Made by a program: the position numbers and the translations under genes. From Jacaranda mimosifolia (taxonomy: Eukaryota; Streptophyta; Magnoliopsida; Lamiales; Bignoniaceae), in NCBI GenBank assembly GCA_018894105.1, contig CM032121.1, positions 21,114,730-21,178,729 on the forward strand: a stretch of 64,000 nucleotides of DNA, written 5' to 3'. Below, one piece after another: positions 1 to 10,580 of the stretch. Numbering within the stretch: the first letter of the stretch is position 1; every line of letters begins with the position of its first letter. The notes beneath the pieces are model-generated. The model was given only the letters and a program-made list of their open reading frames with translations. It searched no databases and had not been told where the DNA came from.

Positions 1-838
1 AATTTTATGTTCAATCGTATACCTTACAATTACATATTTCGGTCCAACAACGAATATTTATATGGAACATAACTTAATAACCTAACCAATTTAAATCTAG
101 GAATTAACTTAATTGTTCAATCAGAATTTTAACCAATTGACCGAATTTGAGGCCAAATTATCGTAGGATGATAGCATGTATGCACTCAGATTGTTGGCTA
201 GAGAAACTGGTGAAGCTTCGCCGGAGCGCCGTCGCCAGAATGGCGTTATGACATTACCAAAAGATACGCCTTGCCATGCTGATCAGAACCCCTAAGTCAA
301 TTCCAACACCCACCACCTTCTTGTCACCCTATTTAGTAGAAATCAGCGCAACTCCATAGTCACCACTGTGTTGATTTTTCTTCAATTATTTCTCTGTACA
401 TCGTTGGTTTCTCATTTTGAAGACACCAGGTCTTCCTTGCGGTGAGCCCATCAAAACCCATAACTTGGTTGCCACTAAAAGCCATCAAAAATGCCTCATC
501 CGCCACCTCTATAATGAGCTTCGCCTCAATTTCCTATTTTTGCCCTTTGCCAGCCGATTTGGAGCGTGGAGGGTATAAATGTGCTCCTTAAGCTGGGAGG
601 AAGGTAGTGGTGGTCTTGGTGTTTTGGTCTGTGGTCACAGCGAGAGCGCGGCTATTGAAAGAGCCACATTTGCTGCATAAGAGAATAAGGAAAACGGGGA
701 AGGGAAAATCCATATATATATTTCAACTTTCTGGAATTGTGAACTCCACCCCAAAACTCTTCTCCGCTTGACAATTGGGTCCTCCAAAGTTTAGATAAAT
801 CTCCCTTCAGCCCTTGGACTTAGTTAGTACCTAAGATT
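1..838 (-). mobile_element. Family A Tekay-like LTR, internal fragment, inverted
   Basis: This stretch aligns over its whole length, colinearly, with 12880-13738, the inside of another - strand family A LTR. It is therefore an LTR piece running off the left edge of the window. It stops at 838, where a copia LTR begins; the 5 bases before the junction (AGATT) would be the left target duplication of that copia insertion. The matching LTR position on the far side of the copia remnant (3301) is in the opposite orientation, so the two sides are not a simple interrupted LTR. No coding sequence was seen. Confidence 0.8.
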
Positions 839-3052
839 TGAAGGTATGTGTGTCACTAGGATCCAAATATTTTAACATAAAACTGAATAAACTAGCCCAC
901 AAAACACCCCCAGGATCAAGACATGCATGGAATTTAGATTTATAAGGGAAAAATACCTGGGTGATTACAGAAAATCGAAGAGCAAGAGAAAACTCTTGAA
1001 AACCATCAAACTGTCTCTTCACCGGCGCAGCAGGATCACCACCGATTTTCCCTTGGATGGACTCCTCCGTTTTTGCTGAAATTTTTACAGGAACTCCTAA
1101 ACCCTTTGAATATTCTTCAGTCCAAAATTCATCCCAATCGGAACACCAGAAGTCCTCCCAGAATTGGCAAAACCGGCTGCCAAAAAACTGCTCCAGTCAT
1201 GAGCAAAAGCAACCAAATTAGATTGCCTCTAATGTAAAAGTCCACACACCAAATATATGGCCTGTTCCCTACAGAATGGCTGGAATATCTGCAGAGAATG
1301 AGGGTAGGAAGGCTGGGAAGAAGGAGGAGGAGGAAGTTGGAGAGAATAATTGGATGCTAACAAATTAGATTCCCACTACACAAAATGTGGGGAGAAATCA
1401 CACTAGTCATGCACACACTTGCTCTCTCTCACTCTTGGCCAGCCACACTCCTATATACATATATAGGAATGGTCCATGAACGTCCCCAAGGAGATGATGC
1501 CAAGTGTCCTTGCCAAGGAGGCCACTAACTAGTAATTAGTGAATAAGAATATTAATTGAAGCACAAATTTCATCTTATGAAATGTCTTGTAATTAAATTC
1601 CAATTCACATTAAATTAACCATTCACTTAATTATTCTCCCAAAAATAATCTTCCAACTCAATTAAATTAAACACTTTAATTTAACCAATAATAATTTGAC
1701 TTAACTCTTAAGTCAAAAATGCTTAACTATTCAAGCTAGTCAAAGTCAATTTAACCCTTAAATTAATTTTGACCAATTGATAGTCATGTGACATCAATTA
1801 ATAAACCCTTAATTAATTGATCTTAATTTAACTCTTAAATTAACTTGACCAATTTAACATTTAAATTGATCAAGTCAAAATGACTACAATTTTGCCTCCT
1901 CCAAAACGGTTATGAATTTTCTAACTCTTAGAAAACTCTACTTCCTTCAATTGACCATGTCATTGGCTTTTGTGTGTCACCCATTAGGTTGTACCATTCA
2001 TTGGACATGGGCTCACAACTCCTTGTGACTTTTGGAATATCAAATATTCACATTAGTTTAAACTCCTTTAAACTAAGCGACTCGATTCAATTAATCTCAT
2101 TAATTGAAAAGTACCCAATCTCCATGGTCGATGTCCAACCTCAAGCCCAGGGAGCCCAACTAATTAGCCAAAATTAATGCTCTTGGAGAACCATTCTAGC
2201 ATTACGCGTACCATGCAAATATGGTCCTTATGTCTCCTATCTCCCGAAAGAGACCTAGGGCAAGATATTAGTTGCCTCCCTAATAGCCTCGATACTATGT
2301 TTCTATTCTTAATGTTCAATTCTCTTTGTGACCTCATCTTTGTAAATGCCTTTCCAAATTGTCACATCACTTTGCGCAAGGATTTCTTGGAATCGATCAT
2401 TATAGAACACATAGGAGATGCACTCGCTCTTCACAAAGACGAGGAGTCGGATTCCATCTTGGATCTCATAAACCTCCATGCCAAGTAGCTCATACCCAAT
2501 CTCAACCCGAAAGACCCGCTAAGTGGTCAAGGAAGAGTCAAAGCATGAGGACCGGACACAAGGTTACCATGGATCCTTAGGTCAAAGGACTAATAATATG
2601 TACTAGCGTAAGCGGGAGAACTTGCCACTACCGACTTGCCACTTGGGCTATCTAGTGGATTCTCCAGGCGGGTCTTCAGTGCCTTGTTCTCTAACAACCA
2701 CCCACTAACATGCACCCGTATCTCATATAGTTGCTCATGGAACGGAACAATATCCAATTCTTCAATTATGCATCGTTAGTGCAAGTCTATCTGGATCTTA
2801 GATGCCCTTGTTCTCTTAAGATTCTACGATTTGGAAGGTTTAAGATCACGACCGTGTGAGACTTATTCCATGGTCACCAAACCAAGTCCCATAGTCTTGT
2901 GTGATCTAAGGGCTTCATCCAAATGCTAGTGAAGTAAATGAAGAGCATTTGATGAAGATGGCCATATAATGAATATCATTCAATCAATATTGTCTTACAA
3001 TGAAACAGTTTACAAGGCCAATCTAATTGGCTTGCTGGGCACTATTCCAACT
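839..3052 (-). mobile_element. Ty1/copia 3' LTR (family D), inverted
   Basis: Read on the - strand this LTR starts near 3052 with a TTGGAATAG-type end (compare TGTTGGAATAG at 52837) and finishes with CCTTCA at 839. It matches the other three family D LTRs in order: the LTR start, a block near 2160-2580, an AT-rich block of TTAA-containing short repeats near 1580-1870, and the GGATCC-containing end at 859-864. The adjoining - strand purine tract (CAAGTGGGAGAT, complement of about 3054-3065) is typical of copia polypurine tracts just before the 3' LTR. Regions without coding sequence (about 1000-2150) are LTR. Confidence 0.85.
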
Positions 3053-3066
3053 ATCTCCCACTTGCC

Positions 3067-3300
3067 CTAAAGCCAATGCCCCATGGCCTTGAGACCCATC
3101 TTCTCAAGATGTCCTTCAAAGACCTTTTGCGATAGGGGTTTTGTCAGTGGATCTGCTATATTCTCTTCTGAGGCAACTCTCTCCACTCGGATGTCGCTTC
3201 TATTAATGATCTCTCAGATCAAATGATATCGCCTCAAAATGTGGTTAGATCGCTGATGAGATCTTGGCTCTTTAGCTTCCGCTACGGCCCCATTATTGTG
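3067..3300 (-). pseudogene. Ty1/copia pol C-terminus (end of RNase H), truncated
   Basis: The - strand reads NNGAVAEAKEPRSHQRS, then HILRRYHLI, one in-frame stop, then VERVASEENIADPLTKPLSQ and ends KAMGHWL with a TAG at 3069-3067. This is the conserved carboxy end of copia RNase H (the ADPLTKPL block is diagnostic). The ORF is cut at about 3300 in the middle of the motif and abuts a family A LTR, so the rest of the element is missing. It lies directly upstream of the polypurine tract and 3' LTR (839-3052), as expected for the 3' end of a copia element on the - strand. Confidence 0.88.
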
Positions 3301-4894
3301 CTACCTCAAGCTTTTGAAGGACTAAATTGAAGATAGTTGCTTTTCAAGAGGACTCAATTGAAAGCTGGGGTAAAATATTGGGGGTTAATTCAGAATTTTT
3401 GAATGATAATTTACATATAACAATTTCCTTCCCCAACATTTCACCATTCTTCACATGCACTCGTCTTCAACCTTCTCGCCAACCCCTATGGCAAGTTGTG
3501 AAACCTTGCAAACTACCTATCATTCTTTTCCTCTCAACACAAGGAACTCACCAGTACTTTTTTCTTGCAAAAACCACTAGTGGAATGGCTAAAACATGAG
3601 CTCAAAATTTCGGCCATGGCAAAGGTTATGGTTGCAGCTTCTCCAGCGATGCCCTAAACCTATAAACCAACCCTCCAATCTCTTCCCCTCACTCTTAGGA
3701 CCTCAACCATACCACATGCAAGTCATTTTCTCCAGCAGATCATCGGAAATTTGAAGCTCAAAGTGAGCTCTCGACGGTGGTAATAGGTCTCCCAAGGTTG
3801 GGAACTAAAGCTTAAATGTGAATAGTGAGTTTTGTTGGGCTTAACTTGATGAATGTTTTGGTACCCTTGGATTCCAGTTTGGCGTGGCGGAGGAGGAGAA
3901 ATTAAGCTAAAATTGCAAGACAGTAAGTGGCGGCGTTGGAAGATTTTGGCTGAAATTCGACTTCAATTCGATGGCGTTTGATTAAATTGAGTTGGGAGTT
4001 TGCTTAGTTGTGCTGAAAGACAGCTTTTAGTGATAGTTTTGGTGAATTATTGTAGAGACGCATGGCGCCAGAGCTGAGATAGTATCTTCAGCTCGTCGTG
4101 GTGGTTTCGATGGTGTCATTAGTTTGTGATTTTGAGGTTCCGGTTAAGACATCTTAGGTAATGATCGAATTTGGGTTTAAGCTTTGTATCATTTAATTTC
4201 ATCTGAGTCTTGTATTATGTCAAGGAATTAGGATTTGAGATATGATTTAGATGAATACACACCATGCATGGATATATATATACATGTGCTTAGTGGACCT
4301 AGATATATTATACTATATGGTAACTTGGATTAATTAAGCTTATTAAAGGATTTAAAGCCTAATTTGAGGATTTCATAACTTTTAGACCTAAGTGACGATA
4401 ATTGGGTTAATTATGGTGATTGAACTATTATTATTGATTTAGGATAATATTATGAGGATAATTATGTAATTGAGGACCTAATAGTATTTGGTTCTTGAGA
4501 CCAACGTGATTAGAATGATTATATAATGTTTATGTCGAGCCAACGCTAAAACTACTGATTTAGTCTAGCGATTAGTGATTTTAGACTGCGAATGGTGTAA
4601 TTGCAATTATTAAGGATTATTGGAGTTGAATGGGAATTTTGACTGTGAATATACTCTTTTGGTTAGGTGATGAAGAAGTAGGTCCCGCAGACCAATAGAC
4701 TGTTGATTATAGATTGCATTTTCTGAGGCTACAAAGGTGAGGGTCTAACTTCTTAGGTATTTGTTTGTATGCCCTCTGAGGGTCTGCCAATCTAGCACTT
4801 CTTGTAATTAGCTATTATTGTGATAAACCCCTGTAAGGGTTTTTATTTTCGTACTGTACTACATTGTGTTTATTGAAATAAGTGGACTGCTTGA

Positions 4895-5130
4895 GATTTT
4901 GCCTGTTATTTGTTATCTGTTATCTGATGTGTACACCTCTGTTAGGGTTATCGCTTGATATTGATTATAATTCTTGTCTATTCTGGCGCCTATAACTCTT
5001 ATTTATTATCTAATCGTTCTGTTATTTGACTATTGTTATCTAACCATTCTATTATCTGAGTGTCTGTTATCCGACCATTCTATTATCTAACTGTTACTGT
5101 TCTGTACTTATAACTGTTGCCTTGCCGACA
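4895..5130. repeat. Degenerate CTGTTATCTG-type minisatellite in LTR A
   Basis: Short units of roughly 13-17 bp built on TCTGTTATCTGA / ATTCTATTATCTAAC repeat through this part of the LTR. The same block, much expanded, is present in reverse complement at 11590-11930. Confidence 0.65.
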
Positions 5131-5190
5131 CACTTGTTTATTCATTCAGTTAACGTTCTGTTATTGTTTATCTGACAACATTTTTGCCCT

Positions 5191-5430
5191 GTACCAAGTT
5201 GTTATGCTTAGGTAAGTTATGTACCAAGTTGTCATGCCTGGGTAAGTTTGTGCCAGACGTCAGGCTTGGGTAAGTCTATATTAGGCTATCACGCTTGGGT
5301 AAGTTTAGTTTGAGCCATCATGATTGGGTAAGTTATCTACTAAGCTATCATGCCTAGGTAAGTTTGTACCAGCCATCGAGCTTGGGTAAGTTTATACCAG
5401 GATGTCATGCTTGGGTAAGTTCAGTTTGAC
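5191..5430. repeat. ~30-bp tandem repeat in LTR A (TGCTTGGGTAAGTT units)
   Basis: About eight units of near 30 bp, each with a variant of ATGCTTGGGTAAGTTTAT, for example at 5214, 5247 and 5410. Related GCTTGGGTATC-type units occur at the corresponding place in LTRs of family B (16370-16505) and C (35760-36010), so this is a lineage-specific LTR minisatellite. Confidence 0.8.
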
Positions 5431-6273
5431 TAAAATAAGGAACATCTATTATACATGTCCTATTACGATCTGTTGAATTGTAATTTGATATGTCTGTAAT
5501 TCGATTATGACTACCTATAATCTAATCTATTTGTAATCTAATTCTAATTGTATTCTCTTGATATATTTCTACTCTAACTATTAATTGATGATTTGTTAAG
5601 TTGATTTTTCCTCGACAGATCCTAATTGCTTATTAATATAGATATTGCTTATTAATATGAATATCCCTCATAAGTTCTTTGGACTTATCCCCGTATTTTT
5701 TTGATTTTCTCAGATATTGTTAAGTGATGATCTTGAACTCTAGGCTTGGATCTGCGAACACATTTTGTAATAGAAAAACATTTGTATATGCTTATGGGTA
5801 CTCTTGGACATTTTGTATACCCTAGAGATGTGGTGATATATTGGGTCTGAATTTAATATCTACAGGGTGTGTATATATTATGTTGAGTAGTATGGGATCA
5901 GTTGTGGTTTGTATACAATACGTTTGTTGAGATTTGCTTAAGACGAAATTCTCTGTTGTTTCTGATAATAAAATAGGTGTTTGTAACTATTATGCATTCA
6001 ATCATATGTTAAGTTCTAAACTCAGTGATGTTGTGATATGATAATATGACATTAAGGTTTCTAGTGTGTATGAAACGATGAATGATGGGATCTATCATGG
6101 CATGTAAGTTGTACTTTTGTTGAGGTTTGTTTAGGTTGAAGCACGTTGCTATCTCTAATGATTTTGGAAAAATATTCTGATGGGCCTATTATCTGAAATA
6201 TGGGTTGAATTTTAAGTTTGGACTGAGTGGTGCCTCAGTTTAGGTGCTATCCTGAGATAGGACATTACAGAGG

Positions 6274-6286
6274 TAGTATTAGAGCC
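6274..6286 (+). other. Degenerate primer-binding site (initiator tRNA-Met type), element A
   Basis: TAGTATTAGAGCC lies 4 bases after the LTR end. It corresponds to TGGTATCAGAGCC at the same place in element C2 (45231) and carries two changes. The following CTAGGTTTGTCGATGACC is shared with elements B and C2. The leader from here to 6822 has no further coding signal. Confidence 0.75.
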
Positions 6287-6822
6287 TAGGTTTGTCGATG
6301 ACCTAGGCATTTGGGTATCATTAGGATTTGTGACTAACCTTTTGTTTAGTTTAGTCTGGCTATGAAGTTTAGGTATTTTGCCTATTGGGGAGTCTCTGTA
6401 TGATTCGAGGATTTAGGATGAATTTGATCAGTTGATGTTAGGAAGTTGAGTTTATGTACTCCAGGATGTCTTTGGGATCTTGTCGTTATCGTAGAATGAT
6501 TAAGACTTGGGTATCCTTGAGTTTAGTTTACTTTTATCTAATCCTTCTCCTTATTTTATTCTTAATGTTTGGAGGAGTTAGAGTTGATAGACTTACTTGA
6601 GATTAAGCTTGAATTGGAAATCATCTAGAATGTAAACACTTGAGTTAAGGGATACCTAAGCTATGTAGAGATATGATTCTTGGAAATTTTTGAGATAAGG
6701 CTTGACATTAAGAAATTGAAAGGTTATGACCCGGGTGGCCAACCAGTGTATAACCTCTTACTCTGGTATGTCAGGCATATGAAAGTATAACTAAAGAAAA
6801 AGAACCGGTGGACTAAGAAAGC

Positions 6823-7049
6823 ATGGAAGATTTGAAGAACAAGAATAAGGTCTTAAATGAGGAAAAGGAAAACCTTCTGAGATTGTGCCAAGGTCTTGAG
6901 AAGATGATGCATGATATGCATGAGGCTTTAAAGGATAGAAGAGCAGAGTCAAGTCATTTAAAATCAATACTTGGGGCAAGGAGTTATATGCCAAACAGAT
7001 TAATGGAGAGTGTAGAGAAAGAGAAAATTGAATGTTGGAGAAGCAAGGT
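6823..7049 (+). pseudogene. N-terminal part of the extra pre-gag ORF (coiled coil), element A
   Basis: The predicted peptide MEDLKNKNKVLNEEKENLLR...LKSILGARSY is strongly heptad-like and lysine/glutamate rich. It aligns with the start of the extra ORF in element B (20983-21225, - strand: LLRLCQRHEEKLYDMHE, LKSILGAKSY) and with the degenerate copies in C1 and C2. In element A the true start is probably slightly upstream, since KEP and an in-frame stop precede the ATG. The acidic second half of the ORF is gone. After about residue 75 the sequence runs into a gag zinc knuckle in another frame, so a deletion has removed the rest of this ORF and most of gag. Confidence 0.7.
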
Positions 7050-7260
7050 AGGTGTATAGGTTGCAATAGCGACCAACACTTCTTGAAAGATTGCCCCAGA
7101 AGAAAAGGCCCGACACCTATAGGGAAAAGAAAGTAGGTAGCAAGAGCTAGCGAAAAGTAGGCAATACGAGCTCGAGCCTATGCCCTGACAGGATAAGAAG
7201 CACCAAATCCTACTGAGATGGTAAAAGATGACGATTAGGGATGGGTTATAACTAGCCAAC
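7044..7260 (+). pseudogene. gag nucleocapsid zinc-knuckle remnant, element A
   Basis: The frame at 7053-7094 reads CIGCNSDQHFLKDC, a complete CX2CX4HX4C zinc knuckle, followed by basic PRRKG. It is the only intact nucleocapsid motif among the Tekay-like elements here. Upstream capsid sequence and downstream protease are missing, with only an ARAYAL-like trace near 7175. The surviving order (coiled coil, knuckle, linker, RT traces) shows several internal deletions. Confidence 0.75.
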
Positions 7261-7299
7261 TTGATACAAATGCTTTTCTAAGAGTACAAAGTGATACTC

Positions 7300-8190
7300 A
7301 AAAGGGATTAGTTGTATAATCATTATATACAGGTAAACTGTTGCACCAAATACATCATTCTCGAAGATGAGATACCAATACCAAAACACCCTTCTACAGA
7401 TTATGCCTCTCTCAATGCCAGTTATATCTGTGCTAGAGACCAGATAGATTTTGAGAGAAGGTGGGCGCGAATTCTTAATGTAACTTATCAACAAACCTCA
7501 AGATAGTTTAAATCGAGGAATGGAAGTAAGGGCTAAATACGCTAAAGTATTCCCAAAAAAAGTGAGCTTATTACCCCTTACCCATATAGAAGAATTATAT
7601 GACCTTATGTGGGGACAATAATCTTCTAAAAGTTGGAGTTGAAGTAAAGGTACTACCAGCTGAAGGCTAGAAAAGACCACGTAAAGCATTTACACATGAT
7701 TCTCGGAGCCCTGAGAGAGAGCATCAGTTGTATGCAAAGTTTGTAAGTGTAAATACAGGATAAAGAATGTGGCGTTCTTGAGCATGTCATATCCCAAGAT
7801 AGGGTAGAGGTTGGTTGCTCTACGAAAGAGACGGTAGTTAAGTAGAAGAGATCGAAAAACATGATAGAAGTTTGTAGTTTTTTGGGTCTTGTTCGCTATT
7901 AACGAAGATTTGTGCAAAAATTTTTCTGAAATAGCTAACATGTTAACTAAATGAACTCAGAAAGGTCAACCACTTGACCAGAATAAGGATCTGAACATAA
8001 GATAGTACTGATGAAATTCCAGAAGATTGCAATTTCTCCATCATCCATTATTGAAAAGGTAAATATAGTGGCTAATGCCTCAAGCCGAAGGGCTAAATTG
8101 GCTCACTTACCATCAAAAAGCCAAAGAACGGGTGCTGTGTTAAAATTAATACAGCAAGTAGGATTGCAGAGATAAGTGCAGTCCGAATCA
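7300..8190 (+). pseudogene. Decayed protease-RT linker, RT and RNase H remnants, element A
   Basis: VNCCTKYIILEDEIPI (from about 7326) matches VNCYTKCIIFEEEISI of element C1 at 39411. Short RT traces follow: YYQLKARKDHVKH near 7650, EHQLYAKF near 7722, and a FLGLVRY-like trace near 7880. The end of RNase H (NVVANASSRRAKLAHLPS-like) lies near 8062-8115. Frames shift repeatedly and the catalytic DD block is not recognisable. Element A cannot encode a functional RT. Confidence 0.72.
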
Positions 8191-8236
8191 CAAGATGAAA
8201 TACGGTGAGCCTAAGCTAATGATACATGGATGTTAA

Positions 8237-8532
8237 AATAGAAGGAAAAGGTTGGAAGTTATGGAAAGTCTGAGTTTAATACCAACAACTAATGTATTCT
8301 TCTGTTCCGTAAAAAAGATATGTGTGCCGGAAGGAATGAAGGAGAGATTGTTGGATGAGGCACATAAATCAAGATTTATGATGCATTCGAGAGGCACGGA
8401 GATGTATCGGGGCTTAAAGAAGCAATCCGGGCAAAATGAAATAAAAAAAGATGATGTAGATCGACCGATCGAATCTACTTATTTTCTGCCAGTCGAAACA
8501 GTACTCAGATGAGAACCTGCGGACAAATTCTT
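8237..8532 (+). pseudogene. Integrase N-terminal zinc-domain remnant, element A
   Basis: The + frame contains KKICVPEGMKERLLDEAHKS and RGTEMYRGLKKQ, which correspond to the start of the chromovirus integrase HHCC domain (compare C1 near 41120-41230). It then jumps to LPVETVLR-like sequence and a C-terminal trace (NLRTNSF) just before the polypurine tract. The catalytic core and the chromodomain are deleted, so the whole interior of element A is only about 2.3 kb. Confidence 0.72.
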
Positions 8533-8547
8533 TTGAGGGGGGAGGTA
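8533..8547 (+). other. Polypurine tract of element A
   Basis: TTGAGGGGGGAGG immediately precedes the 3' LTR start (TGTAACACCCC at 8548). Confidence 0.8.
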
Positions 8548-10580
8548 TGTAACACCCCTAAAAATTAGGAAATGGAGAAATTAAGAATTTAGAAATCAAG
8601 ATATCGGTTGGTCAGATTTTAGGGCCCAAAAATTAATAAAAAATGACTTAATTACATGAAGATTGAAAGTTTTGGGGTCAAATTGCAAATAAGTAAGACT
8701 TCATTTGACCATATTTTCATGGTTTTGGGGTTTGCATGGAAATATTTATGGTCAAATAGGCTAATGTTAGGCACTCAAGCTTTTGAAGGATTGAATTGAA
8801 GATGGCAACTTTTTAGGAGGACTCAATTGAAAGTTGGGGTAAAGTATTGGGGGTCAATTTAGAATTTTTGAAAGATAATTTATATATAACAAATTTCCCC
8901 CCAACATTTCACCATTCTTCACATGCACCCATCTTCAACCTTCCCATCAACCCCTCCGATGAGCTGTGAAACCTTGCAAACTACCTACCATTATTTTCCT
9001 CTTAACACAAGGAACTCACCATTACCTTTTTCTTGTGAAGACTATCGATGCAATGTTCGAAAATTGAGCTCAAAATTTTGACCACGGTGGACGTGGTGGT
9101 GTGGCTACTCCAGCGTTGCATCGAACCCATAAACCAACCCGCCCAACCTCTTCCCCTCGCTCTGAGGACCTCAACCATACCACATACAGGTTAACTTTTT
9201 TGGTGGACTGCCGAGAATTTGAAGCTCAAAGTGAGCTCCTGGCAATGGTGATAGGTCTCCCATCTCCGACGACTGAAGCTTGAATGTGATTAGTTGGTTT
9301 TATTAGGCTCAACTTGAGGAACATTTTGGTACCCTTGGATTCTAGTTTGGCGCGGCAGAAGAGGAGAAACTAAACAAAAATCGTGCAGCAGTAAGTGGTG
9401 GCGCTAGAAGATTTTGGCTGGAATTGGGCTTTAATTCGGCAGTATTTGATGAAACTGAGTTGGAGGTTTGCTTAGTTAAGTTGAAAGACAGGTTTTAGTA
9501 GTGGTTTTGGTAAATTTCAGTGGAGGCGCATGGCGACAGATGATAGCAGCGCAACAATGGTGCCAAGACATTATCTTTAGCTCGTTGCAGTGGTTTCAGT
9601 GCTGTCATTGGTTTTTGATCTCAAAGTTCCACTTAAGACATCTTGTGTAATGACTGGATTTGGGTTTAAGCTTTGTATCATTTAATTTTTTTCGAATCTT
9701 GTGTTATGTCAAGGAATGAGGATTTGAGATATGATTTGGATGAATACACACCATGTATGGATATATATATATATGTATGTGCCTAGTGGACCTGGATATA
9801 TTATACTATATGGTAACTTAGATTAATTAACTTTATTAAAGGATTTAAACCCTAATTTGAGGATTTCATGAATTTGAGACCTAAGTGATAATGATTGGGT
9901 TAATTATGTTGATTGGATTGTTATTATTGATTTGGGATAATGTTATGAGGATAATTATGTAGTTAAGGACCTAATATTATTTGTTTCCTGAGACCGACGT
10001 GATTAGCACAATTCCACAATGTTTATGTCGAGCCAACCCTAAAACTACTGTATTAGTCGAGCGATTAGTGATTTTAGACTGCTAATGGTGTAATTGTAAT
10101 TATTAAGGAATATTAAGTTGAATGGGGATTTTGAATGTGAATATACTCTTTTGGTTAGGTGATGAAGAAGTGGGTCTGGCAGACCAGTAGACTGTTGATT
10201 GTGGAATGCATTTTCTGAGGCTATAGAGGCAATGGTCTAACCTCTTGAGTATTTGCTTGTAAGATATGTGAGGGTCTGCTGGCCTAGTACGTGTTTGTAA
10301 CTATTATGAGTTCAATCATATGTTAAGTTCTAAACTCAGTGATGTTGTGATATGACATGATGAAATTAAGGTTTTAGTTTATAAGAAATGATGAATAATG
10401 GGATCTATCATGGCATGTAAATTGCACTTTTGTTAAGGTTTGTTTTGGTTGAAGCTCGTTGCTATCTTTAATGATTTTGGAATTTTTTTTTATAAGCCTG
10501 TTTCTTGTATTATGAGTTAAGATTAAAGGCTGAACTGGGTGGCATCCCTGCTTGTAGGCTATCCTGGGTAGGGTGCTACA
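8548..10580 (+). mobile_element. Family A Tekay-like 3' LTR
   Basis: It begins TGTAACACC and ends GGTGCTACA, an inverted terminal pair. It is colinear with the 5' LTR (3301-6269), apart from having its own first 230 bp and a deletion of about 1.17 kb near 10285, between the GGGTCTGC block and TGTTTGTAACTATTATG. The small ORFs inside are not conserved between LTR copies and are treated as non-coding. Confidence 0.9.

Larger units (their letters stand above)
3301..6269 (+). mobile_element. Family A Tekay-like 5' LTR, lacking its first ~230 bp
   Basis: From 3305 the sequence follows the 3' LTR at 8779 onward (CTCAAGCTTTTGAAGG...), and it ends ...CATTACA at 6269, matching the GGTGCTACA end of the partner LTR. 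A degenerate primer site follows. The first 230 or so bases of the LTR are absent, replaced by the truncated copia element. It keeps a block of about 1.17 kb (near 4800-5970) that the 3' LTR has lost, so the two LTRs differ greatly in length and the insertion is old. A conserved LTR block (CCCTCATAAGTTCTTTGG, near 5664) recurs in families B and C. Confidence 0.85.
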
